From Mytilus trossulus (taxonomy: Eukaryota; Mollusca; Bivalvia; Mytilida; Mytilidae), in NCBI RefSeq assembly GCF_036588685.1, contig NC_086375.1, forward strand, positions 10,161,916 to 10,225,915: a stretch of 64,000 bases of DNA. The letters are read 5' to 3'. A program made the position numbers and the translations under genes. The first letter of the stretch is position 1. Every line of letters begins with the position of its first letter. Below, piece after piece: positions 11,215-22,854 of this stretch. The notes under the pieces are model-generated. The model ran no database searches. It was not told the origin of the DNA and worked only from the letters and a program-made list of their open reading frames with translations.

Positions 11215-11580
11215 TGCTAGGAGTAGCAACTTACTGCCCGGTATGCCATCGGCATGTAGGGCAGCAACAAAGGTTCTCCATTTCTGTCTGTCTTTGGCCA
11301 TCTTTTCTACTGTTCCCCATGTATTATTCATGGTCTTCAGTTCTCCTTCTACAGTACGTCTCCATGTGTTCTTTGGTCTACCTCGCTTACGTCTTCCTTC
11401 TGGAGTCCAATGTAGAGCTGTTCTAGTGATGGAATTTCTATCTCTTCTGATGACATGCCCAATCCATTTCCAACGCCTTCTCATTAATATTGTACCCATG
11501 CTATCTTGATGACACTGTCTTAAAAGGTCTTCATTTGATATTTTATTTGGCCAGAAAATATGTAGGATTCTTCTTCAGCT
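11215..11580 (-). mobile_element. Non-LTR retrotransposon fragment (reverse-transcriptase ORF C-terminus)
   Basis: On the minus strand the frame reads RRILHIFWPNKISNEDLL, then RRRWKWIGHVIRRD, GRRKRGRPKNTWRRT and WGTVEKMAKDRQKWRTFV. These are hallmark motifs of the C-terminal end of RTE-type and related LINE polyproteins. The 5' bulk of the element is missing, as is usual for 5'-truncated LINE insertions. The catalytic reverse-transcriptase core is not present. It sits inside the interrupted B-box pseudogene. Confidence 0.8.
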
Positions 11581-12030
11581 TTTCTTAGCAAGTGATGGTA
11601 AATTTTGGTCATCAGTAGTGAAGGGACCCATATTACTATTGTGAATCTGATTAACATGTCTCAAACAGTTTTAAATGCGTTTGGTTCTGATTGTATTTCG
11701 TTGTTTCAAGAAGGTATATATTGTACAAATTATAAGGACTGCAAAGTCTGCTACTTCAAAAGTAATGGCGAAACTCTGCGGACATTTGAACGCCAAGATA
11801 TTGACGGGCCAGCAGGAATTACATTAGACATGCATGGCTTTATTTATTAAGCTTCTTATGAAAACGACAGCATTTTTGTAGTATGACCCGACGATAAAAC
11901 CTGTAAAACAATACTATCAAAGGTTGATGGAATCACAGATCCTTGGACAATAGACATCGACAAACAGGAATGATTATAGTGTCTAGTCAAATAAGGGATG
12001 CTCAAACAGCATTCGTTTATAAAGTCCTAA

Positions 12031-14025
12031 ATGTAATGTTTCTAAATCTTAAAAAAAAAAATGGTATAGATTTGCATAATATTAAACGATTACAAATGTA
12101 TCACATCTTCTTTATGTAGGCATTCTCATATCAGACATGGTCCAGCCATTTTAAAAGGTTTAAGATGGAGTTCCAGAAAGTTACATAAAAAGGGGGTATA
12201 ACCATATGTTCACATACAACAGCATTAATTAAGTTGTCAAAAAAGGACAGTGTTCTAACCCCGTGAAACAACCCTTCGGTCCGCAACTGTTTCGTTTTCT
12301 TAAAATAAACATATGTTTATTTGACATAAAATAAAGGATTGATATTTTAGTTCTTTAATTACATAGGCAATAGTATTTGAAACGGAAGTTTTTCATAATA
12401 TTGTCATCCTTATTCTTTTATATGAATTGGTGATATAAATTGTAGTCTTTGAATGAGTTCGAAATACAATGTTTTGTTTTCCTGATTATTACGGTATAAC
12501 GGTATTATTCGATAAAAAGATGCTTTTCATATTTTCCTTTTTGATAGAATGTAGAAAGGTGTGAGTGTACGTAAGAATGTAACATGTTGAAGTTTATTAT
12601 TCACACAAGCCACAAAGAAGGTGCACAAGAGGTTCTTTAAAATAGGAACGGTTAAATCTAAAACTTAAAAATGGAAGAGTGTTCAGTAATGAAATTAAAC
12701 AGTTGAAGAGACAAAAGCAACCGCCAAAATTGACTCCTGGAAAAAAAATTAAAGACAAGATGTAGACTCATCAAGTTGGGCGTAATAAACACTTGAGTTG
12801 GGTTCTATTGGTTTATTGTAGTAATCCTGAATAAACACCCTGTAACATATAGAATACACAATGAGTCACAATACATACGTTCAAAGAAAGATAACTCTAA
12901 TCATTATCTCCATATTAATAAAATGAAATATAAATAATCCAAGTAGCTAACTTCAGTTCGAAATATACCATACTTTATAAAATATGTTTTACTACAAATC
13001 ATAAGCATTTATACCAAAGTCTATTTCCGGTAACTGTTCAATATGCAATTCTACAGATATCAATAACACCTTGTGTCAATGATCATTATCTACAGTAATC
13101 GATTCTAGTACAATATTGTATTCGGAGATATTCGTAAAATAAACAATAACACATTACAAACACAGACAAGACACACATTAATTAAAACACATAGTAAAAA
13201 TAGACAACACGTAAACAAATAAACATGTAAACACAGAACACATCTTACCGTGTATATAATACAAGGGCTGAGCAGTGCTCCTCTATAAAGTTACTGTACT
13301 CTATACTATACTTCACATACTGGAATCTGAATTTAAAGAAATATGACTTCATAAGTCTTAATGTCAAAAATAGTAAATAATATAGTTAAACTCAATGTAA
13401 GACAATATTCTATGCTGGAATCTAATAGCAGCCAAATATGAAAAATAATACAATAACTGTAACATTCTTTCTGTCTTGCAAATACCAACTTAAAGTAAAA
13501 ATATGAACTCTTCCATACTCATGGGAATCAAAGTGGACTTTCATACACATTTTCATAACACATTCATATCTTTTATACCAAGATAAAAATATAGAAATAA
13601 ATGCATCAAATACTAATGTAAAGAATATAACTGACCTGAATATAAAGAATGGTTTCCAGAATAAGAATAAATAGAATATATCAATCACAATCAAGTATAG
13701 TGTTCTCTGTGTAGAATTTGAAAAGAGTGCCTCAATATCAAAGGAGTTCACAGAGTAACCAATCGGAATAAAGAAATAGAAAACCCAGGATGTAAATACC
13801 AAAGTGAATAGAAAATCAAAGTACTGTCATACTGTATACTCTGTCAAAGTCAGTCAACAAGTCAGTGCATGAACAAATATATACAAATACTATTTATTAA
13901 CATAAATGCTATAATCAAGCTGTACTACACAAGACATTTGAAATAACATACAAAACATGATTCGGACACACAAGGTGACCTGTAAGCATTAAATCACAAG
14001 CAGAGATCAGGAGTAATAAATATAT
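12031..14025. other. Intergenic, 3' flank of the pseudogene
   Basis: A shared landmark 'gtagaaaggtgtgagtgta' (about 12,549) matches 22,441 in the 3' flank of the second intact gene, so the duplication extends here. Otherwise no gene is supported. A hydrophobic 126-codon frame on the minus strand (13,422-13,802) lacks an ATG near its start and looks like A+T-rich chance sequence. Confidence 0.4.
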
Positions 14026-14027
14026 AA

Positions 14028-14130
14028 AAAATGTGGTATGATTGCCAATTAGACAACTCTCCACAACAGACAAACATGACACAGAAATTAACAACTATAG
14101 ATACCGTACGACCTTCAACAATACCTTGTA
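14028..14130 (+). repeat. Dispersed repeat family C (partial)
   Basis: It contains 'aatgtggtatgattgccaattagacaactctccaca' and 'cgtacgaccttcaacaat', the same opening block as 17,333-17,673. Confidence 0.65.
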
Positions 14131-14635
14131 TTCCTTACTGAAAACATAACTATTTATCTTACCAAAGATTCAGGTCAGACGATACACTTGCTTCCCTGCT
14201 TCTTATAAAACAAATTGATGCTACACTAATTTTCTTGTTTTGAAGGTATTGTAGAATATCAACTTTTAAAATTATTGACGAAGAAATAAAGGATCAGGAG
14301 AGCAGTTCCAAATAGCCATGCACCGACCATTTTTCTGTCAATAACAATAAGGAAATCTTTGTTAAATCATAACTGTATTGTTTTTATTTAAGTTTTTGTC
14401 TAAAGAAATCCAGAATCACCTTTCTTATTAATAACATACGTTATCTATAAATACGATCGTAGTGCAGGATAATAAAAGATATTAGAAAATAAAACATGAT
14501 TTTTAACCCAAAAAAAACCCACACAAATACGGGTTTTATTTGACTGCAATATTTTAATACTTATTTCAGTTTTTTAAACGAACAAAACGAAACGAACGAA
14601 CACAGCTCAGTAGAATTGATAAACAATTGATAGCG

Positions 14636-14745
14636 AGAATTTCTCGCTACATTGAGGACCTGTTGGTGACCTTCTGCTGATGTTTTTTCTTTGGTCGGGT
14701 TGTTGTCTCTTTGACACATTCCCCATTTCCATTCTCAATTCTAAA
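14636..14745 (+). repeat. Dispersed repeat family A (3' part)
   Basis: 'tttctcgctacattgaggacctgttggtgaccttctgctg' and 'ttggtcgggttgttgtctctttgacacattccccatttcc' match the second half of 61,283-61,622. Similar 3' halves lie at about 50,755-50,855 and 30,050-30,110. Confidence 0.7.
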
Positions 14746-15360
14746 AATAATTTTTGTTTGTTGCTTTTTTTAAACTGCGATAGATACTTGAAAAATGGTA
14801 TTTGGTTTTTCGCCGCTAAGAACGAGGCATTTTGGAGTAAGAAAATTTACTAGTAAACTAAGAGTTAGAAGAATGTGTCTAGGTAATGTGACATGTTATC
14901 ATTACCTTGTTAACTAGCACGTTAAAAATCACTTGTTTTCTATGATGTGGTAGCATTTATTGTTTACAAAAAGTACTAAACAACCTTCAGATTCAAAATT
15001 ACCTCGTGCTGAGTCACTAATAGTTACTTATGTTTAATTTCGAATTAACACAAGGGAGCAGAATCCTTAACATACTATTACTCTGGTAATAAGAATAATG
15101 TCTTATCTCTTAAATGGTATTTAAGATATTTCCGGGCTTGTATGTTCTATCATGATTGATTTCCTTGATAACTGCTCACAAAGAACTTATTGAACCAAGA
15201 GTTCCAAATGGCCTCATAAATTTTACGGACGCCATCACGAGTTGGTTGACCGTTATTTAATAACCGTTTAAAAAATGATATCGAATATGTTCCTTATAGG
15301 TCTTAACTACAATTCTTTACGTTTTCACGAATATGACATACCGAATAAGACTATTTACCA
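14746..15360. other. Intergenic, nothing recognised
   Basis: I see no coding exon, RNA gene or clear repeat match in this stretch. Confidence 0.3.
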
Positions 15361-15361
15361 G

Positions 15362-15600
15362 ATTTGTTATAACATGAGCAACACGACCGGTGCCACATGT
15401 GGATCAGGATCTGCTTAACCTCCTGATCACATAAAATCACCCCCGTTTTTGTTGGGGTTCGTGTTGTCTTCAGTTTTTTATGTTGTGTATTGTGTTCTAT
15501 AATTTGTCTGGTTTTTTTTCCTTTTTTAGCCATGCCGTTTCAGTTTATTTTCGATCTATGAGTTTGACTGTCCCTCTGGTATCTTTCGCCCCTCTTTTTT
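15362..15600 (-). repeat. Dispersed repeat family E, inverted copy
   Basis: Read on the minus strand it follows the same order as 24,985-25,170, 29,050-29,245 and 48,555-48,775: a 'gggacagtcaaactcata' block, 'ccatggctaaaaa', then 'agcagatcctgatccacatgtgg' and 'gttgctcatgttat'. The 60-aa frame across it is part of the repeat, not a gene. Confidence 0.65.
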
Positions 15601-16022
15601 TTTTTAACAAATTCAATGCATGATTAATTCCAGCAAGCTATGCTACTAGTATGTATGGGTCGTGTTTCATTTGTATTTACAGATGACTCGGTAATAACTA
15701 TTCAGCTGTAAATTGCATAAACAGGCTTCTGATTTAGCCCTCAACAAAATTTAAACTAGCAATGGGACAAATAAAGTTGACAATAGTTTCCCGATATTCC
15801 AACTTCGAAATCAATTAGGAAGAGACAGTTCAAGTTAATAATTTAAAAAAACCTATGTCTATGAATCAAAAAAAGGAGTAAAAACGTGTCCATCGACAGA
15901 GAATGTGTCTCCACCTTTGCAAGTATCACCATTCAAAATGTCAAAACATTCAAAATAGAACAAAATATATTATATATCAGTTCAGACGACTATACTGGTA
16001 TTTAAAAATCCAACATGGCAAA

Positions 16023-16390
16023 AACATGATGTAAGTGACTTGAGACATCGACATATCATATCGATCAATCAATTCGGATGGTGACCATAAAACTTGTGTA
16101 GTGTTATTTATAGCGCATCAGCTGCAGTCGTTCTTACTTATCATTCTATTGGGGCCAATTTGTGTAAGGCGTCCAAACATATTAATGACGCCTAAAAGGT
16201 GTGTATATGCGCCAGCGTAACTTTGTAAATGGTAGATGTTACGCCGTACGACGAAGAAGATGTTATGTTACTGCTGAGAAATAGGAAGTTGATAATTTGA
16301 AAGGCGCAATAATCATGTTTGTCATATATCCTTGTTTGGTTTGAAGTCGTCCATCTGCTTCGGTATTTATACATCCCATATGACGTGGCC
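16023..16390 (+). repeat. Start of tandem unit 3 (5' flank of the second intact B-box gene)
   Basis: It is homologous to 7,785-8,100 and 24,137-24,480 ('gtgacttgagaca', 'gtgtagtgttat', 'gctgcagtcgttctt', 'gttactgctgagaaataggaagtt'). It begins the copy whose gene lies at 20,211-21,923. Confidence 0.75.
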
Positions 16391-16919
16391 GTGTACTTTT
16401 AAAACCCGCTATTATGTTATTGTTTTGAAAATACTTTGAACTTTTTTTACTCGCGTAGTGGTATTAACCATCTATAAGAATTCTTAAAAATTCTAAAGAA
16501 CTTCTGGATAATTTGACATTTCTGTTTTTTTCTGAAATTAGTTCTAACGAAACTTTTATTTTTTTCCCTGTATACCACCATATTCCCATGTGAAATTATA
16601 ATCTTGTAAATACTTTGAACGACAAAATTATGTTATATTTCTTCCTGTGTGACGTTTACATTTTGACGCCAAACACGCGACTCTACACTTAGAGTTGATG
16701 TGAATGAGGTCACAGCTAGGACTTCAAATATTTCAATCCTTTATGGATTGATTTAAATTACATAATTAAGTAAGCTTTGAATGTTGTTGTTAAATTTGAT
16801 ATATGCTTTTTGTGCTTGTTAGTTAAATAATTACTTGCCTTTGTTCTACTTGAGATTGTGACACAGTAATGACTGCTGTATCGTATTTTGACAATTTTAT
16901 CTATTATGTCTGTTTTGTT

Positions 16920-17165
16920 CACACATTGTTGTAAATATAATGCGAATTGAAGAGACTGTCATACAAGTGAGATGTTTAGCGCTATAAAACCAGGTATAAT
17001 CCACCATTTTCTACATTTCAAAATTACTATACCAAGTCCGGAATATGATAGTTGTTGTCCATTCGTTTGATGAGTTTGATCATTTGATCTTGCCATTTGA
17101 TAAGGGATATTCAATTTTAAACTTTCCTCGGAGTTCAGTATTTTTGTGATTTTACTTTTTTCTTC
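16920..17165 (+). repeat. Dispersed repeat family B
   Basis: The motifs 'gcgctataaaaccaggtataatccaccattttctac', 'ataccaagtccggaatatgatag', 'gtccattcgtttgatg' and 'gagttcagtatttttgtgattttactttt' recur in inverted form at about 23,095-23,300 and partly at 52,310-52,470. It splits the unit 3 5' flank. Confidence 0.65.
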
Positions 17166-17332
17166 AATATCTATTGATGAAAAGATCAAAATATGAAGCC
17201 AACCTTGGATTCGTAAGTATCTTTATTACTAAATTCCCTAGGATTTATCAGATGAAGCAATTATTGGTAAAGGCCTATATTTCAGTGCATGTTTACAATA
17301 AATACGTTTAATAAAATAACATGTAAAAAAGA

Positions 17333-17673
17333 AGATGTGGTATGATTGCCAAAGAGACAACTATCCACAAAAGACCAAACATTAACAACTAAAGGTCACC
17401 GTACGGCCTTCAACTATGAGCAAAGCCCATACCACATAGTCAGCTATAAAAGGCCCCTATAAGACAATGTAAAACAATTCAAACGAGAAAACTAACGGCC
17501 TTATGTATTTAAAAAAAATGAACGAAAAACAAATATGTAACACATAAACAAACGACAACCACTGAATTACAGGCTCCTGACTTGGGACAGGCACATACAT
17601 AAATAATGTGGCGGGGTTAAACATGTTAGCGGGATCCCAACCCTCCCCCTAAACTGGGACAGTGGTATAACAG
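17333..17673 (+). repeat. Dispersed repeat family C (longest copy)
   Basis: It starts 'agatgtggtatgattgccaa' and ends 'aaactgggacagtggtataac', with 'cggccttcaactatgagcaaagcccatacc' and 'ccactgaattacaggctcctgacttgggac' inside. Partial copies lie at 7,610, 14,028, 32,563, 49,248 and, inverted, 56,673. No coding capacity. It is a SINE- or MITE-like family familiar from mussel sequences (recall only). Confidence 0.7.
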
Positions 17674-18740
17674 AAGATAAATTTTTATATTTTTAATCTA
17701 GATATTTAGGTATATAATAACTTATTAAAGTAACTTTCAAGACATTTTTTAAAGGATGTGCTATTAATAAACATTGCATAGCTACCTGATTATCAGTATA
17801 GCTTATAACTAATATAATACTAGTCAATTTTTAATTGAAGTTGGAATATTTTTCAGTAAAATGTTACGTTCATCTATAAATATGCATATTCACACTAGTA
17901 TTGAAACGCTTTTGTTTGAAAAAGAAGTATTTGATTACAAAACGTATTTCAATTTTTTTTGATAATGTGTATTTTTTTATTTCTTAATTTTGCATTATAC
18001 AGTCAAACAGAATTCAACATTCCAAGTCAGCAGTTTTGTGCTTTTCATCTTTGTTTTTTCTAAATCTATTTTACCAATGTGTTACTCTTTACTTTTCTTT
18101 CTATAACTATAAATCATTTATATGTTTGCTGTAATGGTCATGGTCATCGTACATGTGCATTGTATGTGTCAGAAGAGGAGTTGGTATGAAGACAAATTTA
18201 ATTGCTTGATTATTGCAACACAATATTATTCAATATTTATTTACACAAGTATCTAAATTTAAATCAATAATTCTATATAAGTGTTCCAGATACTGGACAT
18301 TTTACTTCCCGTTTGCGATTTCCGTTCTAGCACGATGTACATGGTAAGAATGTTCAAATATTTCAGTTGCACATTTTGTTTTATTTCTAAAAAAAAAAGC
18401 ATTATTCATACAATTCTGGCAACATTTCACAATAAGGGACAGAAAAAAACAAGAAATCCTTGTTTCGTTAAAACAGAAAGTAAAACATGTATATAGAACC
18501 TCGGTGGTGGAAAACACACGAACCAGATAATGTTCAATTATTGCATTATTGCTTAAAGTAGGTTTTATCGGCACTAAGGGTTTAATTTTAAGGGATAATT
18601 ATGATTTCGATAAAAAAAAACTTATAATTTGTAATAAAAACATTCTGCATTGAATGCCATATAAAAACCCAAACTATTATGTATTTAGCAAGGCTTTTCA
18701 CCTCAAATTTGAATCCCTTATTATATGAATCTTTTCAATT

Positions 18741-19475
18741 AACTAAAACTTTGGATTCTAGTGGCTCCTATATATGGTTCACTTTTGCAAAAAAGTAATG
18801 TTTCTAAATCTAACATTGATATAGATAGACTAAAAACCTGTGATAACTTAAAACAATTAAACAATATTAAAAGCTATATTAAACCCCAAATAAACTCATA
18901 CTACAACAACCTGTTGATGGATAAGTTGAAATCTATTGATGATAAAAGTAAATTAAATTTTTATAAAGGACTTGAGCCAAATCTTTTGATCAAACCTTAC
19001 CTCTCTAACCCAAACTTTGAATTTAGAAAAATAATTACAAAACTTAGAATCAGTGACCATTCATTATTAATTGAAAAAGGAAGGCATTTTAAAATTCCTC
19101 GCGAAGAGAGACTTTGCAAAAAATGCCAAGTAATAGATGATGAGAAACATTTCTTAATTAATTGTTCTCATAATTTAAATATTAGATTAACATAATTGTA
19201 TTAACAGAGAAAGTAATTCATTTGCTAATCTCACTGACAAAGTTATATATATACTTAACCCATCAACACCAACACAACTGAATAAACTAGGATCCGTTAT
19301 AAAAAAAAGTCAATGGAACTGAGGACAGGGGACCCTTTGATATTTACCTGAATTTGTGTATATATTTTGAGTTACTTAGTTATTGTCTTTATTTGTTTTT
19401 GTTGTTGTTATATGTCACAAACTGTAAAGTTTATATGGCAACAAAACTTTGAATTTGAATTTGAATTTGAATTAT
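18741..19475 (+). mobile_element. LINE 3' end: zinc-knuckle C-terminus, 3' UTR and (TTTGAA)n tail
   Basis: A frame to 19,195 ends in LRISDHSLLIEKGRH followed by C-x2-C-x7-H-x4-C (CKKCQVIDDEKHFLINC). This is the zinc knuckle found after the reverse transcriptase in CR1-, L2- and Jockey-like elements. A frameshift or small deletion at about 19,190 separates it from its natural end, which resumes as 'NSFANLTDKVIYIL' and stops near 19,322. The 3' UTR ends in about four TTTGAA units (about 19,449-19,475). The element is truncated at its 5' side and inactive. It lies 5' of the second intact B-box gene. Confidence 0.8.
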
Positions 19476-19479
19476 TACA

Positions 19480-20193
19480 CATATTCATGCGATTTCATTG
19501 GTTTTTTGTTTGTTGAAGTGGTATGATATCTTTAATTTAACAAATTTGATTGCCCCCATTTGATAAAGTGTTTCTCCTATTTTTGTCTACTACATATGAA
19601 AAAAGAGATTAACGTCGGAGTCACCCCCGTCAATTTTGTTTCCAACAAAAGATTTATCAAGATGACACCAAACTCTGAGACACCAAACCGGGTTTTTATA
19701 CGTTTATTACCGTTATTGTTAAAGCGATGCAGAGTCATATCTCCTGAACGAAAATTTAGCTCATGCTAAACGGTTAAAGGTGTATTGCACAAAGCGACAA
19801 AAACTGCCATTCATGGAAAAGTAATGGATTACAACTCATAAACAGCAAAAGTTTAATAAAATTCATCAAAATTTGTTATTATTTTCAATACAGTATAGTA
19901 TATATCAACAAAATAGAGAAACAAACCACTAATGTGGAGCCGTCTATTCGCCTTACAACACTGAACTAGTAACTGTGATAGTTTTGTAAATTTGGTAAAC
20001 ATTTTGAATTGGTTTACCTGCATCAATACATACCTACCTATAAATGCTTACACGTCTGAGTGTAAGCATCTCACATGCATTGAACAGTGTTTTTATTGAC
20101 ATGTTTGATTATTATGTTTGAAACTTGTATGACATTATTAATTGAATACTCAGAGTTTCCTATTTCCTTAAGAGATTTTTGCAAATATTTCAG
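19480..20193. other. Non-coding 5' region of the second B-box gene
   Basis: No exon was identified. The likely splice acceptor 'gcaaatatttcag' ends at 20,193, 17 bases before the start codon. Confidence 0.45.
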
Positions 20194-20210
20194 AAATAAA
20201 GACAAAAACA

Positions 20211-21923
20211 ATGGCCTCATCTGTCAAACAATTTTGTACCATTTGCCACGATGATGGAATCTCCAACTCAGCAGTCACATGGTGCACAGAATGTGAGATT
20301 TTCTTTTGTGAACCCTGTCAAAAACCTCACAGCAAGTCAAGATTGTCTAAGAACCATAAAACCATGTCTGCTGAAAATTACCAAAAGATACCTACATTCA
20401 TACGAGAAATAAGTAGCCAATGCAAAGACCATAGGAAGAAGTTTGAACTATATTGTTCTTACCATGCCTGTCCATGTTGTGTTCAGTGCACCACAGATAA
20501 ACACCAAAAATGTCACGACATGAAACCACTGTCAGATATCCTAAAGCAAGTTAAATCGTCTGCTTCAGTTCAACTTCTTGAAACAGATTTGAAGGATGTG
20601 AAGGAAAACTTAGATACAGCCATTAAGTACCTAAAAACAAGGATCAGTACCATCAATACTCAAAAAAAGAAAGCCATTGAGGAAATCCAGAAGACGAGGA
20701 AGTCGATAGCTGATTACTTAAACAAATTAGAACAAACCATACTCGATGACTTGGAGTTTAAACATTCGAAGCTGAAATTAAGCATGACGACTCTAGTAGA
20801 ACAAATGGAACAGCGAGCCAGTAAGATGAAACAAATACAGAGTGAGTTTACTGAAATGACAAAACATGCAACTGAGTTACAAATGTATATTGGTCTAAGA
20901 GAAATTGAGAAAACAACTTCACAAACAGCAAAATATATTGAAGATTTAGAAAGTGGAGACAGCTTCTATGAAAAGAATCTAGAGGTTAAAATTTCATCTG
21001 CTCTTCGGTCAATATTAAAAGATGTAAAATCATTTGGGGATGTTAAGATGAATACCGCTTCATCTACTCTCCAAATAAAGACCGGAAGAAATTATCAAGC
21101 CCAGCATTTGGTTCCAAAAGGTCCAGGAATAGATCATATTAAGCTATCCTTCTCAAAAACACTCATAATTCCAGAAGATATGAGGACTTTGGAAATTAAT
21201 GCCACTTTAATTCTACCAAATGGTAAGTTTGTAATACTTGATTCCAACAAAAGCCAACTATTGATGTTCAGCAATGAAGGCATCTTTATCAGAGAAATAG
21301 TTACGTTCACAGATGGTCCAAATGGTGCTTGCTTTGTAAGTCAAAATACAGTGGCTGTCACATTAGGCAATAGAAAACAGACAACATTAGTGGATATAGA
21401 AAAAAATGCAATCATTGAAAGAATTGAATTTCCTCATGAGTGTGAGGGTGTAGCAAGTGATGGTAAAACTTTGGTTATCAGCGAAGATGGTGGACAGATT
21501 ACTACTGTTAATCTGAATGACAAGTCTCAAACAATCTTAGAAGTGATTGGGACTGATTGTATTTCATTGTTCCAAGGAAAAATATATTGTGCTGTTTACC
21601 TTGAAAGCAAAGTCTACTGCTACAAAATTACTGGTGAGCCGCTGTGGACATTTCAGCACCAATATATTGCCAAGCCAGCAGGAATTACATTAGACATGAA
21701 TGGCTTTGTTTATATAGTTTCTAATGAAAACGAAAGCATTGTGGTAGTATCGCCCGATGGTAAAACATGTAAAAAAATACTATCAGAGGCTGATGGAATC
21801 GATGATCCGTGGGCAATAGACATTAACAGAGAAACAGGAATGATGATTGTGTCAAGTGAAATAAGTAATGATAGTGGTGCTAGTGGTGCAACCTATGAAA
21901 CAGCTTTTGTTTATGAAATCTAA
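20211..21923 (+). CDS. RING-less TRIM-like protein: two B-boxes, coiled coil, NHL-like propeller (copy 2)
   Basis: The protein has 570 residues in a single coding exon. B-box 1 ligands are C9, C12, C25, C28, C33, C36, H40 and H49. B-box 2 ligands are C71, H74, C82, H85, C90, C93, H98 and C101; the final position is again cysteine. A coiled coil spans about 105-270 (LETDLKDVKENLDTAIKYL region) and a propeller of NHL-like blades about 300-570 ('GKFVILDSNKSQLLMFSNEG', 'GITLDMNGFVYIVS'). There is no RING domain, transmembrane segment or signal peptide, so a cytoplasmic scaffold or receptor-like adaptor is the best guess. The same ligands, the splice acceptor 17 bases before ATG and the unit structure mark it as a tandem duplicate of the gene at 2200. 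A polyadenylation signal AATAAA follows at 21,946. The specific function is unknown. Confidence 0.9.
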   Translation: MASSVKQFCTICHDDGISNSAVTWCTECEIFFCEPCQKPHSKSRLSKNHKTMSAENYQKIPTFIREISSQCKDHRKKFELYCSYHACPCCVQCTTDKHQKCHDMKPLSDILKQVKSSASVQLLETDLKDVKENLDTAIKYLKTRISTINTQKKKAIEEIQKTRKSIADYLNKLEQTILDDLEFKHSKLKLSMTTLVEQMEQRASKMKQIQSEFTEMTKHATELQMYIGLREIEKTTSQTAKYIEDLESGDSFYEKNLEVKISSALRSILKDVKSFGDVKMNTASSTLQIKTGRNYQAQHLVPKGPGIDHIKLSFSKTLIIPEDMRTLEINATLILPNGKFVILDSNKSQLLMFSNEGIFIREIVTFTDGPNGACFVSQNTVAVTLGNRKQTTLVDIEKNAIIERIEFPHECEGVASDGKTLVISEDGGQITTVNLNDKSQTILEVIGTDCISLFQGKIYCAVYLESKVYCYKITGEPLWTFQHQYIAKPAGITLDMNGFVYIVSNENESIVVVSPDGKTCKKILSEADGIDDPWAIDINRETGMMIVSSEISNDSGASGATYETAFVYEI

Positions 21924-21945
21924 AATTAAATTCATAATCTTAATC

Positions 21946-21951
21946 AATAAA
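21946..21951 (+). terminator. Polyadenylation signal AATAAA
   Basis: AATAAA lies 23 bases after the stop codon of the second B-box gene, a plausible though close 3' processing signal. Confidence 0.5.
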
Positions 21952-22109
21952 AGTTTATACATAAATGTGCATAATATGTTTAATCAACTTAGATTATATC
22001 AAATATATTACTAGGATACAGTCCTAATTAAGGCGTCTCCTTCTTTTTATCATAATAGCCATAAGGGAACTTCTTTACGGAAATACTGAATTAAATAGAT
22101 TAGTATATG

Positions 22110-22235
22110 TGTAAAATAACTCATCATAGACACCAGGATTAAATTTGATATATACGCAAGTTGCGCGTTTCGTCTACAAAAGACTCATCAGCAACGATCG
22201 AATAAAAAAAATTTAAACAAGCTAAATTGTGTAAT
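22110..22235 (+). repeat. Dispersed repeat family D (short copy)
   Basis: 'actcatcatagacaccaggattaaatt', 'gttgcgcgtttcgtctacaaaagactcatcagcaacgatcg' match the family. Confidence 0.65.
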
Positions 22236-22854
22236 TTATCTTCATGTAGACATATCATTATTCAAAAGGGGTGTTAAAAGTAATTAAAATGAAAATAAAA
22301 CTAAATGAAAACTAGTGTGTTCCAAGTTATCAATATTCGTTAAGAATGTTGCGAATTGGAAGCAAAGGATGCATGAATATATTACTTACATATTTTTATT
22401 TCTGAAACTGTATATTCAGTAATGGGCCGGTATCTTATACTGTAGAAAGGTGTAAGTGTAGAAATATGTCAAATTGAAAAGAAAACCATCTTCACACTAG
22501 CAAAATATCATGAAATAAAATTAAGTGGTTCCTTCAAACAAAAATGTCTGTATGTAAACAACAATAATCAAACACTGGTCAATACAATAGACAGCAGCAG
22601 CCACCAACATAAACACAGACGTTCAAACAAAGACAAATATAACAACAAACAACTAATTTTTAAGGCATAATATTTCAATCAGTTTAATTGAGGTCTGAAG
22701 CTGACGTGTCAGTAACTGCTAGTAGTCCTTTGTTTATTTATGTTGATCATTGTTATTTTGCTAAGTTTCTTCTGTTACATATCATACATCGGACTCGGAC
22801 ATTTCTTTAAACAGAGTTTTTCTGTGCATAATGCTGTGTGCTTGTTTAATCCAC

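Larger units (their letters stand above)
10660..12030 (+). pseudogene. Broken B-box/propeller gene copy
   Basis: The sequence from about 10,665 encodes propeller residues matching the intact paralogues ('LLFSNEGIFIR' block). The first half of the gene (B-boxes and coiled coil) is absent, because 5' flank is fused directly to mid-propeller sequence. A 736-bp insertion (10,851-11,586) then interrupts it. Homology resumes at 11,587 ('agcaagtgatggta') and continues through the 'DCISLFQEGIYC' and 'AGITLDMHGF' blocks. Further lesions are a TAA at about 11,848, a TGA in the VVVSPDG blade at about 11,886, and frameshifts near the end. The end corresponds to the stop of the intact genes. It is certainly not a working TRIM-like gene. 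Confidence 0.85.

Noticed and set aside
13422-13802. 126-codon hydrophobic minus-strand frame, possible membrane protein
   Set aside because: It begins with a non-ATG codon, its F/I/L richness is what A+T-rich DNA yields by chance, and no family is recognised. A short nearby hydrophobic frame (about 14,250-14,331, minus, MVGAWLFGTALL) has no convincing donor to link it.
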